From: DATHTK01 sp035463295
GTDB lineage: Bacteria; Actinomycetota; Rubrobacteria; Rubrobacterales; Rubrobacteraceae
Direction: 5' to 3'
Length of the DNA: 28,693 nucleotides
Assembly: GCA_035463295.1 (NCBI GenBank)
Contig: DATHTK010000017.1
Span: 1-28,693, forward strand
Shown in pieces: positions 1 through 7,331 of the stretch (within the stretch, counting starts at the first letter, position 1; every line of letters begins with the position of its first letter). Under the pieces are notes generated by a model. The model made no database searches, was not told the DNA's origin, and was given only the letters and a program-made list of their open reading frames with translations. The translations under genes were made by a program, and so were the position numbers.

Positions 1-311
1 GGAGACTAACGCTATGATCTCGGAGCGTTCGTGCTCGGTTATTCTCGGCTTGCGGCCAGCGCCCGGTCGATCGCCTAGCCCGTCGAGTCCCTCCTCCTCG
101 TTGAAGCGATGGAAGCGCTCGCGCACCGTCTGAGGGTGGCACCCCAATTCTTCGGCGATTTGCGCGGTGCGAAGTCCATCCCAGCTACGAGCGATCATGC
201 GAGCGCGCATTATCCAATCTGCGGGAGCGTGACGGCTGCTTTGGCCAGCTTGCGGACTTTGTGCTCTTCGGCCACGTCCTGCGGGGCACGAGCGTGCAGC
301 AGCTTGGGCAT
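1..311 (-). pseudogene. IS630-family transposase, N-terminal fragment, frameshifted and cut by the window edge
   Basis: An ATG at 311 follows AAAGGAG and opens MPKLLHARAPQDVAEEHKV, but this frame stops (TAA) after about 35 codons. A one-base backward shift near base 238 opens a second frame that runs to base 1 and reads SSRHAPADWIMRARMIARSW, then a helix-turn-helix (TAQIAEELGCHPQTVRERF) and the GLDGLGDRPGAGRKP linker. This layout is typical of the N-terminal DNA-binding part of IS630-family transposases; the DDE catalytic domain would lie beyond base 1. The run GCCAAAGC at the shift is not a good slippery heptamer, so I favour a decayed copy or a base-call error over programmed frameshifting. 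The element's terminal repeat cannot be fixed because only one end is present. Confidence 0.75.
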
Positions 312-380
312 GTCCTCGGCTCCTTTTTCCTTGGTGGTAGCCGCTGATCCTATTTTATACTCGTTTTGAGGAACGGAGCA

Positions 381-1958
381 CTAGCTCACCTCACACATGA
401 ACAGCGGCGGTATGTGCATGTAGGTGGCGCTCGGGCTCGGGCCGACGGTCTCCTTGGCCATCTCGAGGGCGTCTGCGACCGAGTCGGCGCGCCTGAGGCC
501 CATGCGCTTGGTGGTCATGGGGTCGCCGCCGACGAGGATCGCGTCTCCCAGGTGGTCGAGGGCGTGGGAGGCCCAGTAGAGGACGGTAAAGGGGTGTGCG
601 CCGTGGTAGGCGTAGGAGTTGCGGTAGAGGGTGCGGTACCAGGGGTCGCGGGCGTAGCGCTCCTCGTAGCGGTGGCGCAGCTCGCGGATATCGTTCGTCT
701 CGGAGAGGGCCTCGTTCCAGAGGTCTATGTAGGAGGGGTGGTGCAGGGCATCGAAGTCGGCGGGCATGGGGTGAGTGCCGATCAGGACCCCGCCCTCCCG
801 GACGAGCGGCCTCCCCCTGTAGAGGTTGAAGAGGTAGCCGAGGAGCATGTTGTAGACGAGCAGGGGGTTCATGCTCGAGTCGACGTTGTACGGCCCGAGG
901 TAGGGTATGCCGACCATCAGAACGTCGGACTGCCCCTCGACGTGGACGACCTGCTGCTCGTAGCACTGCCGCAGCGTCTCGGCGTGCACCGGGTTCGTCG
1001 CGCCCGCCTGCACGCCCAGCATCCGGTGCGGGGCCCTTATGCTCTGGAAGACGCGCCGGGCGAGGCGGCGCGGCATGGCGCTCGTCGCCCGGTGGCTTGT
1101 GAGGAAGTTCGCCTTAGTAACGGGGTTCCAGTCGTGCTCCGGCCTCGCCATGAAGTCGAAGACCGCCGGGAAGGCGGCGTTGTTGAGGGTCGTCTCTATG
1201 TGGAAGACCTTGACGTGCTCGTCGAAGATCTCTCCCATCCGGTTAATGGAGCCGTGCATGGCGGAGTTGGCCGGGTCCATGAGCGAGCGGGTATGCGAAA
1301 GGGTATCGGGGTCGTGGTGGTGGCGAATGGAGGTGTAGGGCGAGAGCCCCGTGTGGACGGACTTGTGTCCGCCGTCCATCGGGATGTAGTTGACGTTCAC
1401 GTAGACGAGCAGGTCGCTCTCGGCGACCCGGCGGCTGACGCTGACCTCCTCGCCCCTGTCCGTCTGCCCGATCACGACGTTCCCGTCGGGGTCTTCGGCG
1501 TCGTAGTTGTAGAGACGCTCCGGGTAGAAGCGGGTCATGATCTTCTTCCCCACGCAGTGCCCAAGCTCGGCCTCCGTCATCCGGCGGTGCAGCCCGAGGG
1601 CCGCGATGAGGTGGATGTCCTCTACCCCCTTGGCGGCGGCCTTCTCCAGGACCTTCTCTATGACGAGCTGGCGGTTGTCCGGCCGCCGCATCGGAGGAAG
1701 CGGTATCGAGAGGTCGTCGAAGGCGATGGTGAGCTTCATGCCCGGGAAGAGGAGCTCGTGCAGGGGCTCCATGTCGAAGGGCTCCAGCAGCGCCCGCTCG
1801 ATAGCGACGTTGGGATCGGCGAGCGGCTCGAAGGGACCGGGAGGGTAGACCACACGCGTACCCTCCGGGAGCTTCTCGTAGTGGAAGCCGTCCCCCGCGT
1901 TGAACATCATCGGGGGGCTGTCGCTCTCCAAGAAGGTGACGATACCGGGACGGCTCAA
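381..1958 (-). CDS. LarA-like (nickel-dependent lactate racemase family) protein
   Basis: A 525-residue protein starting at TTG, with GGGAGG four bases upstream. The N-terminal half resembles the LarA/DUF2088 fold: an FDDLSIPLPP segment (residues 80-89) where LarA has its Asp-x-Thr-Arg-Pro cofactor-binding motif, GLHRRMTEAEL (122-132) carrying the conserved His, and IPMDGGHKSVHTGL (192-205) with the Gly-Gly-x-Lys lysine (Lys199), which in LarA anchors the nickel-pincer nucleotide. The Arg of the first motif is not obvious here, and the protein is about 100 residues longer than classical LarA, so the substrate is probably not lactate. LarB, LarC and LarE, which make the cofactor, are not in the window. 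It lies 93 bp after the alcohol dehydrogenase and probably belongs to the plsY cluster. Racemase or epimerase activity is inferred from the family. Confidence 0.75.
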   Translation of the reverse strand: MSRPGIVTFLESDSPPMMFNAGDGFHYEKLPEGTRVVYPPGPFEPLADPNVAIERALLEPFDMEPLHELLFPGMKLTIAFDDLSIPLPPMRRPDNRQLVIEKVLEKAAAKGVEDIHLIAALGLHRRMTEAELGHCVGKKIMTRFYPERLYNYDAEDPDGNVVIGQTDRGEEVSVSRRVAESDLLVYVNVNYIPMDGGHKSVHTGLSPYTSIRHHHDPDTLSHTRSLMDPANSAMHGSINRMGEIFDEHVKVFHIETTLNNAAFPAVFDFMARPEHDWNPVTKANFLTSHRATSAMPRRLARRVFQSIRAPHRMLGVQAGATNPVHAETLRQCYEQQVVHVEGQSDVLMVGIPYLGPYNVDSSMNPLLVYNMLLGYLFNLYRGRPLVREGGVLIGTHPMPADFDALHHPSYIDLWNEALSETNDIRELRHRYEERYARDPWYRTLYRNSYAYHGAHPFTVLYWASHALDHLGDAILVGGDPMTTKRMGLRRADSVADALEMAKETVGPSPSATYMHIPPLFMCEVS

Positions 1959-2028
1959 TGTTCCTCCCTACGGTCGGAAAGGTTTCAGGTTCTGGCAACC
2001 CAACAGCGGGCACGCAAGGGGCATCGAG

Positions 2029-2034
2029 ATTGTA
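2029..2034 (-). promoter_or_regulatory. Possible -10 box upstream of the LarA-like gene
   Basis: The 93-bp gap between the dehydrogenase stop and the LarA-like start contains TACAAT on the minus strand, close to the TATAAT consensus. I see no convincing -35 hexamer 16-18 bases further up. The box is also the loop of a short GGGGC/GCCCC stem (about 2022-2040), so it could equally be part of a weak terminator after the dehydrogenase. Confidence 0.25.
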
Positions 2035-2051
2035 GCCCCAAAGCGGCCCTC

Positions 2052-3266
2052 TTACCTGACGCCTCTTAGATCGAAGACCACTTTTGCGTGGCCGTTACGC
2101 CCCGAGGTCCGGGCGGCTGCTATTGCCTGCTGGTAATCCCGGAGTCCGAAGCGCGGGCCGACCATGTCGGAGAGCCCTATCTCGCGAGCGATCCGCATCG
2201 CGAGCTCGAAGCTCGTTGCGCGCTCGCCGCGGTACTCGTCGATCCCGTAGGCGTAGGCGCCCGCGAGGTTCACCTCCTTGTACCAGAGGGCCGAGAGGTC
2301 GAGACAACTCCGGGCGGAGGGCATGCCCACGAGCGCGACCTCCCCACCCGGACGGGTGAGGCGCAGGGCGTCCTCGATCGTGCTGGCGCTCCCCACGCAC
2401 TCGAGAACCCTGTCCGCCCCGCCCATGACGACGGGGCGCCCGATCTCCGTCTTGTAGACCTCGGTGCCGAGCATGGAGGGGAGCGACGTGTAGGTCTCTT
2501 TCGGATCGACGACCTCATCCGCCCCCAACCGCAGAGCCTCTTTCTTCTGCCGCTCGTACTTGGCGACGCAGATCACGCGTCCCGCTCCCGTGAGTCGCTT
2601 CAGGGCCGCGACGACGAAGAGGCCGACGCTCCCGGCTCCGACGACGAGCACTGTGTCGTCCGGTCGCGGGTCCAGCTTGAGGGCAGCGTGCACCGCGCAG
2701 GCCAGCGGCTCAACGGCGACGGCGGCCTCGTCCGGCAGATCGTCGGGCACGCGGTGGAGCTGGGAGGGATGGGCGACGAGCGTCCCCTCCGTCCAGCCGC
2801 CGCCGGTGTCGCGGCAAGTCCCGGTCTGGATGCCGGGGGCGATATCTCCCTTCGCGACGTTCAGGCACAGGGCGTACTGCCCGGCGGCGCACGAGGGGCA
2901 CATGAGCTCTATACCGCGCACCTCGCAGCCCAGAGCGGGCTCCACCACGACGCGCTCGCCGGCGCGGAAGTCGCCCGCGTCCTCGGTTACCAGCCCGACG
3001 ACCTCGTGGCCGAGGACGAAGGGCGGGGAGGTGATCGGGGAGAAGTACGGCGAGGTCTCGGACGCTATGGTGCCGAGGTCCGAGCCGCAGATGCCAGAGA
3101 GCAGCGGCTTTATACGCACCCACTCGGGGGTCGGGAGCGCGGGCTCCGGGACCTCTTCGAGCTGCAGCGGAGAGAAGCGGCTCGTCTCCAGGCCCTTCAC
3201 CCGCTTCGCGCCCGCGCGCATGAGCAGGTAGCGCGGTATGGATTTGCTGTAGCGGAGAGAGAGCAC
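2052..3266 (-). CDS. Zinc-dependent MDR-family alcohol dehydrogenase
   Basis: A 404-residue protein of the medium-chain dehydrogenase family. From the GTG start, Cys60 in GICGSD and His87-Glu88 in GHEVVG are catalytic-zinc ligands; a four-cysteine lobe (GCEVRG, then MCPSC and ALC) is the structural zinc site; GAGSVG in the middle is the NAD(P) Rossmann loop. A longer open frame reaches 3539, but its first 90 residues are low-complexity Ser/Arg/Pro that overlap the end of the reductase gene, so I place the start at the GTG one base after that gene's stop. The extra ~25 residues before the catalytic domain are slightly unusual. It probably oxidises or reduces an alcohol/aldehyde made or used by the neighbouring fatty acyl-CoA reductase; that link is inferred from the operon only. 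Confidence 0.85.
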   Translation of the reverse strand: MLSLRYSKSIPRYLLMRAGAKRVKGLETSRFSPLQLEEVPEPALPTPEWVRIKPLLSGICGSDLGTIASETSPYFSPITSPPFVLGHEVVGLVTEDAGDFRAGERVVVEPALGCEVRGIELMCPSCAAGQYALCLNVAKGDIAPGIQTGTCRDTGGGWTEGTLVAHPSQLHRVPDDLPDEAAVAVEPLACAVHAALKLDPRPDDTVLVVGAGSVGLFVVAALKRLTGAGRVICVAKYERQKKEALRLGADEVVDPKETYTSLPSMLGTEVYKTEIGRPVVMGGADRVLECVGSASTIEDALRLTRPGGEVALVGMPSARSCLDLSALWYKEVNLAGAYAYGIDEYRGERATSFELAMRIAREIGLSDMVGPRFGLRDYQQAIAAARTSGRNGHAKVVFDLRGVR

Positions 3267-3267
3267 C

Positions 3268-5544
3268 CTAGACCTTGGCGGGGACGGCCTTGACGCCGCC
3301 GCCTTCGCGGCCGGTCTTGCTCCAGTGCCGGATCTCCCACCCGCGGTCCCTAGCCGCCGCCAGCAGCCGTCGATCGGGGTTGACGGCGACGGGGTTGCCG
3401 ACGGCTTCGAGCATCGGGACGTCCGAGATTGCGTCGGCGTATGCGTAGGAGCGGGAGAGGTCGATGTTGCGCCTCCTCGCGAACGAAGCGAGCATCCGAG
3501 CGCGCGCCTCCCCGGCGACCGGGGGGCCGGAGATCTCACCCGTAAAGTGCCCGTTCTCCTCCTGCAATGAGGCGGAGAGCACGTCGTCGGCCAGGTCCCG
3601 CAAGGGATCGAGGACGAAATCCAGCGCCCCGGAGAGCAGCACGACTCGGTGGCCCTTCCGCTTGTGCTCGCGCAGGGTCGCCAGCGCGTCAGGGTAGATG
3701 CGGCTAAGGGTGAACCCGGGGAAGCTCTCCTGGCCGAGGTGCCTCGCGCGGGCCGGGCTCCACCCGGCGTAGTTCTTGTAGAAGGCGCGGTTGAAATGGG
3801 CGCGGCTCACCTTGTCCAGAGTCCAGTAGTAGGGGATCTTCGTCAGGAAGCCGGCGATCCAGAGCGGGCGCATCGCCGGCGGCATATCGCGCGTCTTCAA
3901 CCAGGCGTAGTAGGAGACGACGTTAGAGCCGACGAGCGTGCCGTCCACGTCGAAGATCGCGGCCACCTCCCCCGGATGCTCCTCCACCGCCTTGCTGCGC
4001 TTTTTGCGGCTCGGGCGAGTCGTGAGCGAGGGCAGGTGCGTACCCTGCATCCAGGCCCGCCAGTCCACGTCCGCTATGTCGAACGGGAACTCCTCGCGAT
4101 CCTCTGGCGGGAGCGACTCGTAGAGAGCAAGGGTTCGCTTTGTCGAGAAGATCGAGTACATCGTCGAGTAGGACCCGTAGATGCGGCTGTAGTAGAGGCT
4201 CATCCGGGCGCGCTTCTCGGCGCGCGCGATCCTGCCGCGAAGATCCGCGACCATGTGGCCCTCGGGGAGGCGTGAGACGACCTCTCCCGCGACCTTGAGC
4301 CCGACCAGCTCGGCCTTGAGCCGTCCCTCGACGGCTCGACGGCCCGGGAAGTTCCACTCCGCGACGGGCACCGGGCGTCCACCGGAGTCGCGCAGGGGGT
4401 TCTTCAGGAAGTACTCGCGGACGTACTCGTAGAGGTCGCGGTAGCGCAGAGGGTTCCGCTCGCCGGAGGCGACTTGGAAGACCTCGGGTTGGGCGGGGCG
4501 GCGCGTGGCGGCGGCTAGCGTCGCGTTCACCACGTGATCCACCGGGACCATGTCCACCAGGCTCTCCGGATCGCCGGGGAACTCGCGCAGCACGCCCTTC
4601 GCGTAGGCCATGATGATCGGGTCGGCCATCCGGGAGCCCTGGATCCAACCCGGATAAGGCTCCCTGTGGCTGCTCTCGATGATCGCCGGCCTGAGGATGA
4701 TGAGCGGCGACTCGCCCCTCTCTCGCAGGACCGTCCGCTCGGCGAGCGACTTGGTGAAGGTGTAGACGTCGTGCCAGCCAAGCTTCCGCGCGCGCCCGGT
4801 CCCCTTTTCGACGAGCCGCTGGCGCATCCAGGCGCGCCGGAGCTGGTCCACTCTCTCTGCGACCTCTTCCTCCTCGCCGACCATCCCGAGTTCCTGGCGA
4901 GACTCCGTTACGAAGCGCCCCATGAGCGAGCGCTCCCGCGAGGCCTCCTCGACCTCCCGCACGACGCCCTCCAGGTACCGGATCTCGGTCCACGCATCGA
5001 ACGGCGTCCCGTTGGGCGACTCGTTCCCCGGCGGCTCTTCGGGCGCGAGCCCCCTGCGCGTCCCAGCGACGTAGGCGGTCGAAACGTGCAAGAAAAGAGG
5101 GCTCTTCTTCCACTCGCGCACCATCTCGAGAAGACCCAGCGTGCCCCGCACGTTCGAGTCGACCGCTGCGTCGACCGGCGCGTCGAAGACGACTGATGCC
5201 GCGGAGTGGATGACTACGTCCACCTCGCGCGAGAGCTCCGAGAGGTCATCTCTATCGAGTCCGAGCGCCGGGGCATGAACGTCGCCTTCGAGGACGCGCA
5301 CCTTCCCGGAGACGTACTCCTCGTAACCGTCACCCATCTTCTCCCGCAGTCGGGAGAATGCGGGAGAGGCGAGCATCTCCGTGAACCGGACGTCCGCGCC
5401 CTTCTCGCGGGAGGCCCGGATCAGGAGGTAGAGCCGGCCGATCTCTGGGAGGGAGTAGAGGATCTTCTCTACCAGCGCCGTCCCGAGAAAGCCGGTGCCG
5501 CCGGTGAGCAGGATTGACTTGTCGCGGTAAGCCTCGCGTAGCAC
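3268..5544 (-). CDS. Fatty acyl-CoA reductase fused to a HAD-IB hydrolase
   Basis: A 758-residue two-part protein starting at GTG two bases after plsY, with a purine-rich GGGAGGGGAG ribosome site inside plsY. Residues 11-340 form an extended SDR Rossmann domain: TGGTGFLG (14-21), IGRLYLLIR (35-43) and the catalytic YTFTK (Tyr261, Lys265), with a long charged helical insertion at about 195-257. Residues 380-505 match the C-terminal 'sterile' domain of eukaryotic-type fatty acyl-CoA reductases, including FSTKRTLALYESL and DVDWRAWMQGTHLPSL. After a basic linker (512-520), residues 528-735 are a HAD hydrolase with FDVDGT (531-536), LLSGA (636-640) and YADAISDVPML (702-712). The reductase should convert long-chain acyl-CoA to aldehyde or alcohol with NADPH; the phosphatase-like partner's substrate is unknown. 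Close coupling to PlsY points to membrane-lipid synthesis. Confidence 0.88.
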   Translation of the reverse strand: MLREAYRDKSILLTGGTGFLGTALVEKILYSLPEIGRLYLLIRASREKGADVRFTEMLASPAFSRLREKMGDGYEEYVSGKVRVLEGDVHAPALGLDRDDLSELSREVDVVIHSAASVVFDAPVDAAVDSNVRGTLGLLEMVREWKKSPLFLHVSTAYVAGTRRGLAPEEPPGNESPNGTPFDAWTEIRYLEGVVREVEEASRERSLMGRFVTESRQELGMVGEEEEVAERVDQLRRAWMRQRLVEKGTGRARKLGWHDVYTFTKSLAERTVLRERGESPLIILRPAIIESSHREPYPGWIQGSRMADPIIMAYAKGVLREFPGDPESLVDMVPVDHVVNATLAAATRRPAQPEVFQVASGERNPLRYRDLYEYVREYFLKNPLRDSGGRPVPVAEWNFPGRRAVEGRLKAELVGLKVAGEVVSRLPEGHMVADLRGRIARAEKRARMSLYYSRIYGSYSTMYSIFSTKRTLALYESLPPEDREEFPFDIADVDWRAWMQGTHLPSLTTRPSRKKRSKAVEEHPGEVAAIFDVDGTLVGSNVVSYYAWLKTRDMPPAMRPLWIAGFLTKIPYYWTLDKVSRAHFNRAFYKNYAGWSPARARHLGQESFPGFTLSRIYPDALATLREHKRKGHRVVLLSGALDFVLDPLRDLADDVLSASLQEENGHFTGEISGPPVAGEARARMLASFARRRNIDLSRSYAYADAISDVPMLEAVGNPVAVNPDRRLLAAARDRGWEIRHWSKTGREGGGVKAVPAKV

Positions 5545-5546
5545 GT

Positions 5547-6140
5547 CTAACTCCCCTCCCGCTGGCCGATCTTACGCTCCGTGCCCCTTACGAGGGACCG
5601 CGCGTTCTCCCTGTGGCGCCACAGGACCAGGGCGCCCCCGACGACCGTGTAGAGCACGTAGGGTAGCGGCTGCCCGCTCAACCAGAACGCGAACGGACTC
5701 ACGACCATAACGGAGATGGCACCCAGAGAGGTGTAACGGCTCGACAACACCACGACCCACCAGAAGGCGAAGAGACCCAGGCCCACCAGCGGGGCGAGCC
5801 CGATGCTCGTCCCGGCACCCGTAGCGACCCCCTTGCCGCCTCGAAAGCGCAAGAAGACCGGCCAGCAATGCCCGACCACCGCCGCCAGGGCTACGAGAGC
5901 GAGGACCCAGGCGTTATCCGTCAGGGCCCTCGCTACGAGAACGGGGAAGAGGCCCTTGAGCATATCACCGAGCATGGTGAGTACTGCGGGCCACTTGCCG
6001 GCCGCGCGCAGCACGTTCGCCATCCCTATGTTTCCGCTTCCGACCTTGCGCACGTCTACACCGAAGGCCCGCCCCACCAGAAGGCCGGTCGGAACGGAGC
6101 CCAGGACGTACCCGAACAGCACGAGAAGCACCCCTGACAT
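5547..6140 (-). CDS. plsY: Acyl-phosphate:glycerol-3-phosphate acyltransferase PlsY
   Basis: A 197-residue polytopic membrane protein of normal family length. It transfers an acyl chain from acyl-phosphate to sn-glycerol-3-phosphate, the first step of phospholipid synthesis. All three PlsY motifs are visible: VGSGNIGMANVLRAAG (33-48), GHCWPVFLRFRGGKGVAT (90-107) and RHRENARSLVRGTERKIG (175-192). Hydrophobic stretches at about 3-24, 52-90, 112-133, 140-156 and 158-174 fit five membrane segments. It is the first gene of a run with the reductase-HAD fusion and alcohol dehydrogenase, separated from each by only 1-2 bases, so lysophosphatidate supply and fatty-alcohol formation are probably co-expressed. 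PlsX, which makes the acyl-phosphate, is not in the window. Confidence 0.95.
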   Translation of the reverse strand: MSGVLLVLFGYVLGSVPTGLLVGRAFGVDVRKVGSGNIGMANVLRAAGKWPAVLTMLGDMLKGLFPVLVARALTDNAWVLALVALAAVVGHCWPVFLRFRGGKGVATGAGTSIGLAPLVGLGLFAFWWVVVLSSRYTSLGAISVMVVSPFAFWLSGQPLPYVLYTVVGGALVLWRHRENARSLVRGTERKIGQREGS

Positions 6141-6147
6141 GGCGAAA

Positions 6148-6153
6148 AGTATA
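6148..6153 (-). promoter_or_regulatory. Likely -10 box for plsY, giving a near-leaderless transcript
   Basis: TATACT on the minus strand ends seven bases before the plsY ATG, which would put the transcription start at or next to the initiation codon. No Shine-Dalgarno is visible before this ATG. The element 17 bases upstream (GTGTAG) is a poor -35 and coincides with one arm of an inverted repeat. This is sequence inference only. Confidence 0.4.
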
Positions 6154-6170
6154 GCCTACGCGTGATCCCC

Positions 6171-6197
6171 CTACACGGCCCGCAGAGCGGTGTGTAG
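6171..6197. promoter_or_regulatory. Inverted repeat CTACAC-N15-GTGTAG in the plsY upstream region
   Basis: Two perfect 6-bp arms (6171-6176 and 6192-6197) face each other across 15 bases in the 201-bp gap between the LLM oxidoreductase and plsY. The proximal arm occupies the expected -35 position for the TATACT box. A regulator-binding site is one reading; a poor terminator after the LLM gene is another, although no T-tract follows on the minus strand. The rest of the gap (6198-6341) shows nothing I can assign. Confidence 0.3.
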
Positions 6198-6341
6198 AGG
6201 GTCTAACCTATCGCACACCGAGGCATCAGGCTACGGGCATGGGGTATCGGGTGTTCCGTCTCTGGGAGAAAATCCGGGCCGCTGGACACCTTTCTAAGTC
6301 CGAGGTGCAACCGATCTGAACGGGGCTGTAGAGCGGGGAGG

Positions 6342-7331
6342 TCATTGGCGCAGTCGCGGACCGATCACGCGTTCGAAAGCCTCGACCTCGGCCTGCGGCA
6401 TCTCGTAACCGGTTTCGGAGGTGTGCGCCGGGAAGAGAAAGACGTGGTCGACTCCGGCCTCTTCGTGAGCCCGGATCAGGCGCTCCGCGCAGTGCTCGGG
6501 CTCGCCGAATAGGCCGAACGCATCGCAGATACGGTCCGCAAGCTCCTCCGGGATGCTCTCCGGGTCCCGGCCTTCGGCAACCTCGATCCCTGCCTCCTCG
6601 AGCCAGCGCAGGTTCGACCGGCTAGGGTACTCGAGCCAGGGCTGCCCGGGGCGGAACCACCGGCGCGGCCACTCCCTCACCGCTTCTCTCTCACCGACCG
6701 CGATCGGCACGATAAACACCTCGCGCAGCTCCGCCGGGTCGCGACCGGCCCTCTCGGCCCCAGCTCTCAGGTGCCTGCGGGCGGCGGAGATCGCCTGCGG
6801 GTCCAACCCGACCAGCATCAGGGCCCCGTCCGCGACCTCGCCCGCAAGCTCCAGCAGGCGGGGCCCCGAGGCCGTGAGGAGCACCGGCAGCGGCCGGCCC
6901 GGCCGGTTTCGCATCCACACGTCCGTTCCGCCGGAGGGCACGACCTCCCCGGCCAGCAACCGGCGTACCGCGTACACGTCCTCGCGCAACTTCTCCAGCG
7001 AAGCTTTGCGCCGCCCGGCGGACTCGACCGAGAGAAATCCGGGCGCCAGGGTGAGACAGGTTCTCTCCGGGGCGACTTCTTCGAGGGAGTTGGCGAGGGC
7101 CGCGAGCACCAGCGGGTGGCGGGTGACGGTATTGGAGGTGGCCGGGTAGAGGTCGAGCCGGCTCGTGCGGGCGGCGGCGAGCGCCAGCGCAACGAAGACA
7201 TCCCTGCCGCTGTGATGGTGGTCGTGCACCCCGACGCCGTCGAACCCCGCCGCCTCACAGCGCACGATAAAGTCAACAACCTCCGGTATGGGCCTGCCGA
7301 CCGGCACCCGGATGTCTACGGAGATCCCCAT
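6342..7331 (-). CDS. LLM-class flavin/F420-dependent oxidoreductase
   Basis: A 329-residue TIM-barrel protein of the bacterial luciferase-like family. It begins with a typical strand and active-site region (AAGFDGVGVHDHHHSGRD, about 27-44), has the TSNTVTRHPLVLA segment (65-77) that marks the family, and ends with FGEPEHCAERLIRAHEEAGV, the usual helix-strand that closes the barrel. The cofactor could be FMN or coenzyme F420; the Mer-like N-terminus and the actinobacterial setting slightly favour F420. The ATG follows the trpE TAG with no intervening base, so translation is coupled. The substrate cannot be read from the sequence, and nothing ties it to tryptophan synthesis except position. Confidence 0.8.
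   Translation of the reverse strand: MGISVDIRVPVGRPIPEVVDFIVRCEAAGFDGVGVHDHHHSGRDVFVALALAAARTSRLDLYPATSNTVTRHPLVLAALANSLEEVAPERTCLTLAPGFLSVESAGRRKASLEKLREDVYAVRRLLAGEVVPSGGTDVWMRNRPGRPLPVLLTASGPRLLELAGEVADGALMLVGLDPQAISAARRHLRAGAERAGRDPAELREVFIVPIAVGEREAVREWPRRWFRPGQPWLEYPSRSNLRWLEEAGIEVAEGRDPESIPEELADRICDAFGLFGEPEHCAERLIRAHEEAGVDHVFLFPAHTSETGYEMPQAEVEAFERVIGPRLRQ

Noticed and set aside
366..2069. Long plus-strand open frame of 567 codons opposite the LarA-like gene
   Set aside because: It is antisense to a gene with clear family motifs, has no recognisable domain and the biased composition expected from high GC; the same holds for the long plus-strand frames opposite the dehydrogenase, trpE, glmM, map/adk and secY.
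3267..3539. N-terminal 91-residue extension of the alcohol dehydrogenase
   Set aside because: It overlaps the end of the reductase gene in another frame and is low-complexity Ser/Pro/Arg; the GTG one base after the reductase stop is more natural.
6171..6200. Intrinsic terminator of the LLM oxidoreductase gene
   Set aside because: The stem is only six pairs with a 15-base loop and no T-run follows on the minus strand, so I list it only as a possible operator.
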